The notes beneath the pieces were generated by a model. The model was not told the origin of the DNA. It made no database searches and saw only the letters and a program-made list of their open reading frames with translations. From NCBI GenBank assembly GCA_963676235.1, contig OY781044.1, positions 1,116,001-1,180,000 on the forward strand: a DNA stretch of 64,000 bases, written 5' to 3'. The position numbers and the translations under genes were made by a program. The stretch comes from JALNYB01 sp963676235 (GTDB taxonomy: Archaea > Thermoplasmatota > Thermoplasmata > Methanomassiliicoccales > Methanomethylophilaceae). Below are positions 54,298 through 63,186 of this stretch, piece after piece (the first letter of the stretch is position 1; the number at the start of each line of letters is the position of its first letter).

Positions 54298-55125
54298 ATG
54301 GAAATTAAATTCACCGACCCGCAGATACAGCGTTTGAGAGAGTACGGAGACGACCCTCGAGATGAGTCGGTTTTTGCAAACGAGGCAGACAGGGATGCCA
54401 CTTTTACGAAGATGATGTCAGAATTGATGTCAAGAAATGAAAGGGGCATAAAAGCGTTTATAGCCAAACCGATAAAACATAGACTGGTTGGTTTGGAAGA
54501 GCAGATAGCCAGGGCGTTAATCGCAGAAGGTTTCATAGAGGTACGCACCCCGATATTCAGTTCAAGATCATCATTGGCTAAGATGACTATAACCGAGGAT
54601 CATCCTCTCTATAGGCAGATGTTTGCCGTCGATGATAAAAGATTTCTTAGGCCCATGTTAGCGCCTAATCTTTACTATGTTATGAGAAAGCTCAGGGATC
54701 ATACAGATGGACCGGTAAAGATATTTGAGATTGGTTCATGTTTCAGAAAAGAATCACATAGTAATGATCATTTGGAAGAGTTCACTATGTTGAATCTTGT
54801 AGATATGGGGCCTGAGGGAGATACTATCGAGAAATTGAAAGGCTACATAGGCATTGTAATGAATGCTGTGGGTATTCCAGATTACAAATTAGTTAGTGAA
54901 GAATCAGATGTCTATGTGGAGACTATGGATGTCATGATCGGAGATGAAGAAGTGGCATCGGGAGCGGTAGGCCCCATGAAATTAGATCCCGCATTCGATA
55001 TTCACGAACCGTGGTGTGGAGTTGGGTTTGGCCTTGAACGCCTTATAATGTTGAGAGACAATGATGGAAGTGTTAAGAAAACAGGCAGGAGTCTTAACTA
55101 TATAAATGGATACAAAATAAATTGA
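54298..55125 (+). CDS. pylS: Pyrrolysyl-tRNA synthetase, N-domain-less class
   Basis: 275 residues, only the class II catalytic domain; the N-terminal tRNA-binding domain (PylSn) of Methanosarcina is absent here and from the window. Pyl-pocket residues fall on the same numbers as in the M. alvus enzyme: Y126, M129, N166, V168 and Y206. Class II motifs FRKESHSNDHLEEFTML and GVGFGLERL are present. It charges tRNA-Pyl with pyrrolysine and follows pylT by 18 bp. Confidence 0.96.
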   Translation: MEIKFTDPQIQRLREYGDDPRDESVFANEADRDATFTKMMSELMSRNERGIKAFIAKPIKHRLVGLEEQIARALIAEGFIEVRTPIFSSRSSLAKMTITEDHPLYRQMFAVDDKRFLRPMLAPNLYYVMRKLRDHTDGPVKIFEIGSCFRKESHSNDHLEEFTMLNLVDMGPEGDTIEKLKGYIGIVMNAVGIPDYKLVSEESDVYVETMDVMIGDEEVASGAVGPMKLDPAFDIHEPWCGVGFGLERLIMLRDNDGSVKKTGRSLNYINGYKIN

Positions 55126-55135
55126 AGGTATTTTA

Positions 55136-56200
55136 ATGGACATTTCACAGATAATTGATAAGGCAGTAAAAAGAGAGAATTTGAATTTGGATGAAGTGAC
55201 TGCTTTGATGGCAGCATCCAAAAAAGAGGATCTGGATATAATATTCTCTGCTGCTAGAAAGGTTAGGGATGTCCAATTCGGAAAGAAAGTTTTCATTTAC
55301 GGTTTTGTTTATTTTTCCACGTATTGTAGGAATAATTGTGCGTTTTGTTACTATAGAGCCACTAATACAGAACTCGGAAGATACAGAAAGACGCCGGAAG
55401 AGATAATGGCGTTATCTACAAGCCTGTATGATGCAGGTATCAATCTTGTGGATTTGACAATGGGTGAGGATCCTAAGATGTATGCCAACGGTCACAAGGA
55501 ACTATTGAATATCGTTCAGGGTGTCCGCGACGAGGTCCCAATAGGGATAATGGTTTCACCTGGAGCAATGCCAAGGGAAATGTTCCCAAAAATGAAAGAG
55601 GCAGGTGCGGATTGGTTTGCGTGTTATCAAGAAACTTATAACAGGGATTTATTCGCAAAACTTAGATTGGATCAGGATTATGATTACAGACTCAATCAGA
55701 GGATATGGGCCAGGGAGGCAGGCATACTCACAGAGGATGGCATGTTGGTAGGTCTCGGGGAGACAGCCAAGGACAGGGCCGAAGCAACATTGAGAATGGG
55801 TGCGCTCGGATGTGAACAGATCAGGGCAATGACCTTTGTTCCTCAACATGGAACACCTATGCAGGCAATTGTTCCAGCCGATTCCATGGATGAATTGAAA
55901 GTTATTGCAACAATGAGATTGCTGTTCCCGGATCGTTTGATACCGGCAAGTCTGGATGTAGAAGGAATTGTCGGATTGAAGACAAGGATAGATGCCGGAG
56001 CGAATGTCATTACATCGATAATTCCGCCTCATATGGAATTGGCAGGAGTTGCTCAACACGATCTCAATATTGATGATGGTTGTCGTTCCGTTGATTATGT
56101 AAAGGAGATGTTGGACGATATGGGAAGACACGTTGCTACAAATGCAGAATATGGTGCATTCCTATCTGAACACAAGGCTTTGATAAAAGGAGCTGAGTAG
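55136..56200 (+). CDS. pylB: PylB, methylornithine synthase (radical SAM), ending in TAG
   Basis: 354 residues. The radical SAM cluster is C64-x3-C68-x2-C71 (STYCRNNCAFCYY). PylB isomerises lysine to 3-methylornithine, the first step of Pyl synthesis. Oddly, the stop is TAG (56198-56200), the only TAG stop I find in the window; reading through it would add pyrrolysine plus 19 residues to TAA at 56258-56260, overlapping the start of pylC. GAAGGT precedes the ATG. Operon with pylS, pylC and pylD. Confidence 0.95.
   Translation: MDISQIIDKAVKRENLNLDEVTALMAASKKEDLDIIFSAARKVRDVQFGKKVFIYGFVYFSTYCRNNCAFCYYRATNTELGRYRKTPEEIMALSTSLYDAGINLVDLTMGEDPKMYANGHKELLNIVQGVRDEVPIGIMVSPGAMPREMFPKMKEAGADWFACYQETYNRDLFAKLRLDQDYDYRLNQRIWAREAGILTEDGMLVGLGETAKDRAEATLRMGALGCEQIRAMTFVPQHGTPMQAIVPADSMDELKVIATMRLLFPDRLIPASLDVEGIVGLKTRIDAGANVITSIIPPHMELAGVAQHDLNIDDGCRSVDYVKEMLDDMGRHVATNAEYGAFLSEHKALIKGAE
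56198..56200 (+). other. TAG at the end of pylB (stop or read-through)
   Basis: Amber codon terminating pylB. The extension would overlap the first 59 bases of pylC in another frame. The extension sequence is Gly/Ser/Cys-rich with no known motif. Confidence 0.8.
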
Positions 56201-56201
56201 G

Positions 56202-57362
56202 ATGAAGGTAGGGATTGTGGGGGGAGCCCTTCAGGGCATGGAAGCTGTTTATCTGTCTAAAAAGGCAGGTTATGAAACATTAGTCATGGATAGAAAAGAG
56301 AAAGCACCTGCTTGTTCTCTTTCAGATGAGTCTTTTCTTGGAGATATTATAAAAGACCCAGATAGTGCAAAGAAGATATTATCTGATTGTGATGTCATCA
56401 TTCCTGCATTCGAAGAATCAGATGCATTGTGTAAGCTCAATGAGGTCGTCACGAGCATGGAGATACCATTCTTATTCGATCTTTCATCTTACAACATATC
56501 CTGCTCTAAAGAAAGATCCAATCAGATCATCTCAAGTCTTGGAATATCGCTGCCTGAGCCTTGGCCTCAGTGCGGATACCCGATAATCGTTAAGCCATCT
56601 TCTCAGAGCGGAAGTGTCGGTGTGTCAGAAGTGAACAATGATGCAGAGAGAGTGAAGGCACTCAAGATCGTAGCGGATCTGCATGATACTCCGATACTTC
56701 AGGAATTTGTTTCTGGAAAGAGCGTATCCATAGAGGTTATCGGAAATGGAAAAAAATCCAGATCGTATACGACTACAGAAGTGATACTCGATAGCAATTA
56801 TGATTGTAAGAGGGTTGAATGTCAACCGAATATTCTTTCAGAAGAAGAGGATGAGGAGTTTGCTGATATAGGTATGAAGATCGCAAATTCCATCGGACTC
56901 AAAGCGCTTATGGATGTAGAGGCGATCCGTACCAAAAAAGGCCTTAGAGTATTGGAGATAGATGCAAGGATCCCGAGTCAGACCCCTGCGGCGATACAGG
57001 CTGCTACAGGTGTCAATCTAATGCAGGAGTTGGTCTGTTCTGCGTTGGGGAAAGAGACTGGCGTTAAGAGTAGCAATGAGTGTTCCGCATACGAGCATTA
57101 TGTCATACAGGGGTCTACTATGAGGACATGCGGAGAGAAGCAATTCGGACATGTCGAGAATCCTTATTTCGCGAACGGTCTCTTCGGGGAGGATCAGATC
57201 ATAACCGATTATCAGCCAGGAAAGTCTGAATGGAGAGCTACGGTGATCAATCATGGAAAGACTCCTGCACAGGTCCTTGAAAAAAGGAAGAAATTCATTT
57301 CGAATGTGATGTCTCAGTGCGATATCGAAGAATACATAGACAGGTCGCCGGAGATGGTGTGA
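56202..57362 (+). CDS. pylC: PylC, methylornithine-lysine ligase
   Basis: 386 residues: an N-terminal Rossmann-like part (GIVGGALQGMEAVYL near 3-17), an ATP-grasp core (YPIIVKPSSQSGSVGVS near 123-139; ILQEFVSGKSVSIEVIG near 163) and EIDARIPSQTPAA near 250. It ligates 3-methylornithine to the epsilon amino group of lysine. It begins 1 bp after the pylB amber and overlaps pylD (TGATG). Confidence 0.94.
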   Translation: MKVGIVGGALQGMEAVYLSKKAGYETLVMDRKEKAPACSLSDESFLGDIIKDPDSAKKILSDCDVIIPAFEESDALCKLNEVVTSMEIPFLFDLSSYNISCSKERSNQIISSLGISLPEPWPQCGYPIIVKPSSQSGSVGVSEVNNDAERVKALKIVADLHDTPILQEFVSGKSVSIEVIGNGKKSRSYTTTEVILDSNYDCKRVECQPNILSEEEDEEFADIGMKIANSIGLKALMDVEAIRTKKGLRVLEIDARIPSQTPAAIQAATGVNLMQELVCSALGKETGVKSSNECSAYEHYVIQGSTMRTCGEKQFGHVENPYFANGLFGEDQIITDYQPGKSEWRATVINHGKTPAQVLEKRKKFISNVMSQCDIEEYIDRSPEMV

Positions 57363-58192
57363 TGACAAGATTAACGAACGATATGGTCAAGGACATCTCT
57401 ACATCGTTGGAGAATGTCAATGATATGTTGGTGCGTTGTGCAGGAATGACTACCAAAGAGATGGCATGTGATGCCATCGCAATAGATCCTAATTCGATAG
57501 ATCTTGAGGAATTCCAAGTAGGCGTCGTCCCGATCACGTCGGGTTTAGGAATAATTTCAAAGTTTTCCGAGTCTGTATCGGATATCGTAAAAGCCATAGG
57601 AATGGAGAGTTTTGTAACGGAAACGACAGATGTCACAGGATTTGCGGAAGCACTCACCAGAGGTGCTGATATAATTTTCATGGCAGATGATTATGAATAT
57701 ATCGCATTCAATGTTGCATCCAAGAAATATTCTAACAACTCCTTCGGTACTGCATCGGGATATGTTGCGGCGCTCAACGGCGCTGCCAAAGGATTGATCG
57801 GTAAGACAGTTCTGATCGCTGGCGCTGGCAGGGTAGGAAGCAGAGCTGCGAATTTACTAACTGCTAGAGGAGCAAAGGTAATTGTCACAGATGTAGATAA
57901 AGAGAAATCTCATGCTTTGGCAGATAATTTCAGTAATGTAATGGTAATAGATGATATCGCGGAGGCGATTGCATCCAATAAATACATTTTAAATGCGTCT
58001 CCGGCGCATATTCCAAGTGAATACATTATGGAAGGGGCTATAATTTCTACACCCGGAATTCCACATACATTCGATGAGGCCGCATACAGGAAGGCCACGA
58101 TAATACACGATCCATTAGCGATCGGTACTGCTGTAATGGCTGTTCAGGCGGCATCGTTTTCAAATCAGGATAAGAAAAAATGCAGGAGATAA
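57362..58192 (+). CDS. pylD: PylD, pyrrolysine synthase dehydrogenase
   Basis: 276 residues with an N-terminal helical domain and a Rossmann domain (LIAGAGRVGSRAANLL near 152-167). It oxidises the methylornithyl-lysine intermediate, which then cyclises to pyrrolysine. The start ATG overlaps the pylC stop (TGATG); an upstream in-frame start would lie inside pylC. ramA follows after 1 bp. Confidence 0.94.
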   Translation: MTRLTNDMVKDISTSLENVNDMLVRCAGMTTKEMACDAIAIDPNSIDLEEFQVGVVPITSGLGIISKFSESVSDIVKAIGMESFVTETTDVTGFAEALTRGADIIFMADDYEYIAFNVASKKYSNNSFGTASGYVAALNGAAKGLIGKTVLIAGAGRVGSRAANLLTARGAKVIVTDVDKEKSHALADNFSNVMVIDDIAEAIASNKYILNASPAHIPSEYIMEGAIISTPGIPHTFDEAAYRKATIIHDPLAIGTAVMAVQAASFSNQDKKKCRR

Positions 58193-58193
58193 T

Positions 58194-59825
58194 ATGAAAG
58201 AATATTGTATCGCGTTAGATATCGGAACAAGCGGTTTACGCTGTCAGGTGTTGGATAAAGAAACAGGAAAAACATTGGCCACATCGATCACGCAACGTCA
58301 TCCTATTCCAGGAATGAATGTCATAGATCATGTGAATTTTGCCATTCAGTCGGGAGAAGATGTTGCTAATGGCCTCATGATAGGCGCTATAAATCAGCTC
58401 TTTTCATCTCTGGATGTCGATCTTTCGCTAGTGAAGACCGTTGCTGTATGCGGAAATCCGTTCCAGCTTTCGCTTTTTCAGAATATCGAGATCAGGGATC
58501 TTGCATATGCAGGAAAGAATATGCTTAAGGAATTGGGCGTGGTATCTCCTCCCAGGGACGGAGACATAATCAATGCTTCGGACATAGGCCTTAAAGGACT
58601 TGCGCTGGGTGCAAAGGTTATCATACCTCCCGCAGTGACACATGAGATCGGCGCAGATGCTATCGCTATGCTCATGATCACGGATGTTTTGACCGTAAAA
58701 GAACCGTGTATCGTTGTAGACTATGGAACCAATGCCGAGATGGCATTGATCGTGAATGGTAAAATCTATACGGGATCTGCAGCAGCGGGGCCCGCTCTGG
58801 AAGGTCAGGAGATAGAAAGAGGAATGCTTGCAGCGCCTGGTGCGATCGCTGACGTAAATATAACGGAGAAAGGATGGGCATGCAGCGTTCTTGATCGTTC
58901 GATGGTCGACCGTGATGGAGATGTTGTAGACCCCGCAACAGGAAATACCGTTGTCGAGGGATATATGCACAAGAAAGCGGTCGGAATCACCGGAACAGGC
59001 GTGGTCGCTGCATTGTATTGTGGAATGAAACAGGGTGATATAGATCCCCCGTTGATCAAATTCCCGGATTCAAAGGTGCATCTTCAGGACGGCATCAACA
59101 TATCATCAGATGATGTGGATGAAGCCGGAAAGGCCATCGGAGCACTTCGTGCAGGATTCCTTACATTATTGAACGAAGCAGGTCTTTGGACAGGAGATGT
59201 TAAATTAGCTTATATGTCCGGAGCTTCCGGATTGTATGTGGATGCGATCAAAGCATTGAACATCGGAATGGTGGTTCCAGGTGCAGAGCGTATCATTCAG
59301 TTTGGGAATACCTCTATTGAACTCGCAAGACGTATTGCAATGGGACAAGTGGACCTTATAGGACTTCGTGATTTCGCAATGAAACTGAGGGCTACACATT
59401 GCATGTTCGCAACGTCTGAGGTTTTCAAGAATATCTATTCGATAGAATATTCATTATGGTGCACGCATATGCCGATATCAGAGTACAATAATATGCTTGA
59501 ACTCTATAATCTGCCGCATCTTTCCAAGCCCAACGACAATGTGACCGTTAAGAGATTGGCACGCACAGACCTTCCCGATACTGAGGATGCAAAGGTGAAG
59601 ATCTTAGAAGATTCCGGAACCGTTCTAATTGGAGAGATAGAAGGATGCATCCACTGTGAATGCTGTGTGAAAGCATGCCCTGAGCAGGCGATATCCATAG
59701 GTCAGGTAGGAGACAGGACATTCGGATATGTTAAGTCTGATAGGTGTGCAGGTACTGCATGCAGACGTTGTGAGGCAGCGTGTAATGAACAGGTACTTCA
59801 CATAACTCCGTTTCGTGTTCAATAA
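58194..59825 (+). CDS. ramA: RamA, ATP-dependent corrinoid reductive activase
   Basis: 543 residues. An ASKHA-type ATPase fold begins with CIALDIGTSGLRC near 5-17 and has a central VVDYGTNAEMALI near 179. The C terminus has two ferredoxin-like clusters: C485-x2-C488-x2-C491-x3-C495-P and a second CAGTACRRCEAAC near 519-531. RamA reduces accidentally oxidised Co(II) corrinoid proteins back to Co(I). CAGGAG precedes the ATG. Joined to the pyl operon, so all methylamine enzymes and their maintenance are co-encoded. Confidence 0.94.
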   Translation: MKEYCIALDIGTSGLRCQVLDKETGKTLATSITQRHPIPGMNVIDHVNFAIQSGEDVANGLMIGAINQLFSSLDVDLSLVKTVAVCGNPFQLSLFQNIEIRDLAYAGKNMLKELGVVSPPRDGDIINASDIGLKGLALGAKVIIPPAVTHEIGADAIAMLMITDVLTVKEPCIVVDYGTNAEMALIVNGKIYTGSAAAGPALEGQEIERGMLAAPGAIADVNITEKGWACSVLDRSMVDRDGDVVDPATGNTVVEGYMHKKAVGITGTGVVAALYCGMKQGDIDPPLIKFPDSKVHLQDGINISSDDVDEAGKAIGALRAGFLTLLNEAGLWTGDVKLAYMSGASGLYVDAIKALNIGMVVPGAERIIQFGNTSIELARRIAMGQVDLIGLRDFAMKLRATHCMFATSEVFKNIYSIEYSLWCTHMPISEYNNMLELYNLPHLSKPNDNVTVKRLARTDLPDTEDAKVKILEDSGTVLIGEIEGCIHCECCVKACPEQAISIGQVGDRTFGYVKSDRCAGTACRRCEAACNEQVLHITPFRVQ

Positions 59826-59829
59826 ATAA

Positions 59830-59858
59830 GATATGCGTCTGTTGTGAAGACGCATATC
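59830..59858 (+). terminator. Terminator of the pyl-ramA operon
   Basis: GATATGCGTCT (59830-59840) pairs perfectly with AGACGCATATC (59848-59858) around a 7-base loop; AT-rich sequence follows. Confidence 0.8.
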
Positions 59859-59893
59859 CATTATTTATTATATTTTGAACGTAATTCTTGAAC

Positions 59894-61336
59894 ATGAGTA
59901 AGGACAAGAATGCCCCAGGCATGCCTTCCAAAGAGAAATTCATCTTGGTCTCTATTGTTTTGGGAACATTCATGGCAGCCTTAGATGTAACGATAGTTGC
60001 CGTTGCGTTGCCTACGATAGCAAAGAGTTTTTCCACGCTTGGAAGTACGACCGAGGTCTCATGGATTTTATTGGGGTATACTCTGTCTTTGTGTTGTTTT
60101 ATATTACTCTGGGGAAAGTTAGGTTCCAACATCGGATATAAAAAAATGTTCATTCTGGGTGTTGTAATATTCACTGCGATGTCTTTATTGGTAGGCCTTG
60201 CTGGAATCAGTTCCAGAGCGACTCTTACAGATATCATAATCTTGAGGATGATTCAGGGCCTCGGAGCAGGTATGATAAGTGCCATGGGATTGGCAATGAT
60301 CTCTTCATATCTTCCGAATTCGAAAGGAATGGCCGTAGGAATGATTACACTGGCAGCATCTGCAGGTACCGCATTCGGTCCTGCTTTGGGCGGAGTGCTC
60401 TGTTATTTTCACTGGTCATACATATTTTTCATCAACGTTCCGATAGGGATCCTCTGTGTCGTAATGTCGCTAAAATCAATGTCTAATGTAAAAGAGATAC
60501 GTGGGGAAAAGCAGAGGTTAGACGTTATAGGCGTCATTTTGATGATTATAATGATGTTTTCTATAATTTATTATCTTAATTCAGGAAGAAGTATCGGATG
60601 GACATCCGATGAAGGCTTGTTATTGATCGTTCTGGCTTTCATACCAGCTGGATTGCTCGTATGGTGGGAACAGAGAGTAAAGAATCCATTGATTTCTGTA
60701 AGGCTAATGAAGATCAAAGATGTTGTTGAAGGAAATCTTGTTGCAGCGATATTGTTTGCGGGAATGGCAGGTTCGTATCTTCTGCTGCCTTACTATTTGG
60801 AATACTGTCAGGGATACTCCACAGTTGAAATGGGATTGATATTGATTGCTAATTCATTGGGAATGATAGTTGTAGGTCCAACGGTGGGAAGGATATCCGA
60901 CAGAACTGGAATCAACAATAGGGCGGTATCCTTAGGATGCCTAGTGGCTGCTTTAGGATTCTTTATGTTGGCATTGCTTAGAGCTGACAGTTCTCTTTGG
61001 TATGTCCTGTTGGCTTTATTCATCATGGGAATGGGGATTGGCATAGCGTTGGTTGCATCTACAAATCTCTGTCTTTCCTATTCTGATGACGGAGAGGATG
61101 GGCAGATGTCTGGATTAATAAATACCTTCAGGCAAGCAGGAAGTTCTGCAGGAGTTGCTGTATTGGAAGCAGTATTTGCTGGAGCTATCGTAGTGCCTCT
61201 TATCATAGACCCTTCAAATCTAAGTTGGTTGATGACAGGATTCAGGCCTGCATTCTTTGTTGCAACGGTATTTGCGCTGATAGCATTTGTGATATCCATG
61301 TTTGTCAGGGATAAAAAGGTCAGAGAAGCTATGTAA
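59894..61336 (+). CDS. MFS multidrug exporter, EmrB/QacA type
   Basis: 480 residues with about 14 membrane helices. Family motifs are LDVTIVAVALPTI near 31-43, the loop motif GKLGSNIGYKKMF near 78-90, RMIQGLGAGMI near 120 and GPALGGVL near 162. It is a DHA2-type proton-coupled exporter; the substrate is unknown. ATG 59894 is preferred over TTG 59888. A TATA-like ATTTATTATATTTT lies just upstream, so the transcript may be leaderless. Confidence 0.88.
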   Translation: MSKDKNAPGMPSKEKFILVSIVLGTFMAALDVTIVAVALPTIAKSFSTLGSTTEVSWILLGYTLSLCCFILLWGKLGSNIGYKKMFILGVVIFTAMSLLVGLAGISSRATLTDIIILRMIQGLGAGMISAMGLAMISSYLPNSKGMAVGMITLAASAGTAFGPALGGVLCYFHWSYIFFINVPIGILCVVMSLKSMSNVKEIRGEKQRLDVIGVILMIIMMFSIIYYLNSGRSIGWTSDEGLLLIVLAFIPAGLLVWWEQRVKNPLISVRLMKIKDVVEGNLVAAILFAGMAGSYLLLPYYLEYCQGYSTVEMGLILIANSLGMIVVGPTVGRISDRTGINNRAVSLGCLVAALGFFMLALLRADSSLWYVLLALFIMGMGIGIALVASTNLCLSYSDDGEDGQMSGLINTFRQAGSSAGVAVLEAVFAGAIVVPLIIDPSNLSWLMTGFRPAFFVATVFALIAFVISMFVRDKKVREAM

Positions 61337-61521
61337 TGATGATATTTAGGTAACAATCAATAAAATTTTAATAGATTATCGTCAGATGACTATTATAATA
61401 GTGTGAAAACATATATTGTATTTTATTGTACATTGATGTTTCTATATGGTAAATAGAGATATTATTTATACAACATATATGTATTGTTATAATCATTGGA
61501 GAATCTATAGGATTGAATAAC

Positions 61522-62397
61522 ATGACAAATGAAAGATATGGACTCAACAAAGAACTTGCACAGATGCTCAAAGGCGGTGTGATCATGGATGTTACAAATC
61601 CTGAGCAGGCAAAAATAGCGGAGAAGGCAGGAGCCTGTGCCGTAATGGCGTTGGAAAGGATTCCTGCAGATATTCGTGCGGCGGGAGGAGTTTCCAGAAT
61701 GAGCGATCCAAAAATGATCAGGGGTATTCAGGATGCAGTTTCGATCCCAGTTATGGCAAAGGTTCGTATCGGTCATTTCGTAGAAGCTCAGATATTAGAG
61801 GCACTCGATATCGATTACATAGATGAGAGTGAGGTTTTGTCTCCTGCAGATGATGTTTATCACGTTGACAAGACTAAGTTCAAAGTACCGTTCGTTTGCG
61901 GTGCAAAAGATTTAGGGGAGGCACTCAGACGTATTTCAGAAGGTGCTTCGATGATCAGAACCAAGGGGGAGCCCGGAACAGGCGATGTCATTCAGGCAGT
62001 GAGGCATATCAGGGCCATGAATGCAGAGATCCGCAGGATTGCAGGTCTGTCTGAGGATGAATTATACGAAGCAGCAAAGCAATTACAGGTATCGTTGGAT
62101 CTTGTACAGTATGTTCATGAGAATAAGAGATTACCAGTGGTCAATTTTGCAGCAGGCGGAATAGCAACACCGGCAGATGCGGCACTGATGATGCAACTAG
62201 GCGCGGAAGGTGTCTTTGTAGGTTCAGGGATATTCAAATCCGGAAATCCTGCTAAACGTGCAGCAGCTATTGTCAAAGCTGTTACCAATTACAATGATCC
62301 AGTAATTCTTGCACAATTATCAGAAGATCTCGGTCCTGCGATGGTCGGGATCAATGAGCAGGAGATCAACATTATAATGGCCGAGCGTGGGCAGTAA
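61522..62397 (+). CDS. pdxS: Pyridoxal 5'-phosphate synthase subunit PdxS
   Basis: A 291-residue TIM barrel that condenses ribose 5-phosphate, glyceraldehyde 3-phosphate and ammonia to PLP. D23 (MDVTNP), the Schiff-base Lys80 (VMAKVRIGHF) and PADIRAAGGVSRMSDP are seen, along with FAAGGIATPADAA. ATG 61522 follows AGGATTGAATAAC; TTG 61513 is an alternative. Its TAA overlaps the pdxT start. Confidence 0.96.
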   Translation: MTNERYGLNKELAQMLKGGVIMDVTNPEQAKIAEKAGACAVMALERIPADIRAAGGVSRMSDPKMIRGIQDAVSIPVMAKVRIGHFVEAQILEALDIDYIDESEVLSPADDVYHVDKTKFKVPFVCGAKDLGEALRRISEGASMIRTKGEPGTGDVIQAVRHIRAMNAEIRRIAGLSEDELYEAAKQLQVSLDLVQYVHENKRLPVVNFAAGGIATPADAALMMQLGAEGVFVGSGIFKSGNPAKRAAAIVKAVTNYNDPVILAQLSEDLGPAMVGINEQEINIIMAERGQ

Positions 62398-62963
62398 TGA
62401 TTGTAGGTGTTCTTGCCGTTCAGGGAGACTTTGCTGAGCACGAGAAGATGTTGGGTCTACTCGGTGTTGAGCATTTTCAGATAAGACAGGCTAAAGATCT
62501 GGATAAAAAGATGGACGGGCTGATAATTCCCGGCGGCGAGAGCACTGTAATAGGAAAACTCCTCAGAGAATTGGGGATGATGGATCGTATCAAGGTAATG
62601 ATACAGAACGGACTCCCGGTATTCGGTACATGTGCGGGATTGATACTCCTTTCTGAAAGTATTTTTAATGACGATAATGTCTATATCGGGACCATGCCGA
62701 TATGTGTTAAACGTAACGCATATGGCAGACAGCTGGGAAGTTTCACGACGGAAGCGGAATTCAAGGGCATAGGAAAGATACCTATGGAATTCATTCGTGC
62801 ACCCGTTGTCGATTCGATGAAAGATGGCGTAGAGATACTTGCAGTGGTTAACGGCAAGATAGTGGCTGCTAAATTCGGAAAGCAGTTGGTGACGGCTTTT
62901 CATCCGGAATTGACTTCAGATCTTTCAGTTTATCAATTTTTTATCGATTTAGTGTCAACTTAA
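62397..62963 (+). CDS. pdxT: Pyridoxal 5'-phosphate synthase glutaminase PdxT
   Basis: A 188-residue class I glutaminase giving ammonia to PdxS. The oxyanion GGEST motif (46-50), nucleophile C79 in GTCAG and FHPEL near 167 with the catalytic His and Glu are present. TAATG overlap with pdxS ensures coupling. Confidence 0.96.
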   Translation: MIVGVLAVQGDFAEHEKMLGLLGVEHFQIRQAKDLDKKMDGLIIPGGESTVIGKLLRELGMMDRIKVMIQNGLPVFGTCAGLILLSESIFNDDNVYIGTMPICVKRNAYGRQLGSFTTEAEFKGIGKIPMEFIRAPVVDSMKDGVEILAVVNGKIVAAKFGKQLVTAFHPELTSDLSVYQFFIDLVST

Positions 62964-63186
62964 TCATTAATTATTGTTAACTTTTTATATTAGTTATAAT
63001 AAATTATATAACCGTTAACATTCATTCTAAAAATACCATATTTAAAACTAATTACAATGAAAGAAAAACAATGAAAACTAGAATATTAATCTTTCTATTT
63101 TCTTTGTCTTCATATATATTAGTTTTCATGTCTTCATAACAGCAGATAATGTTGACAATATGGATTAATACTAAGAAGGAAAAATA

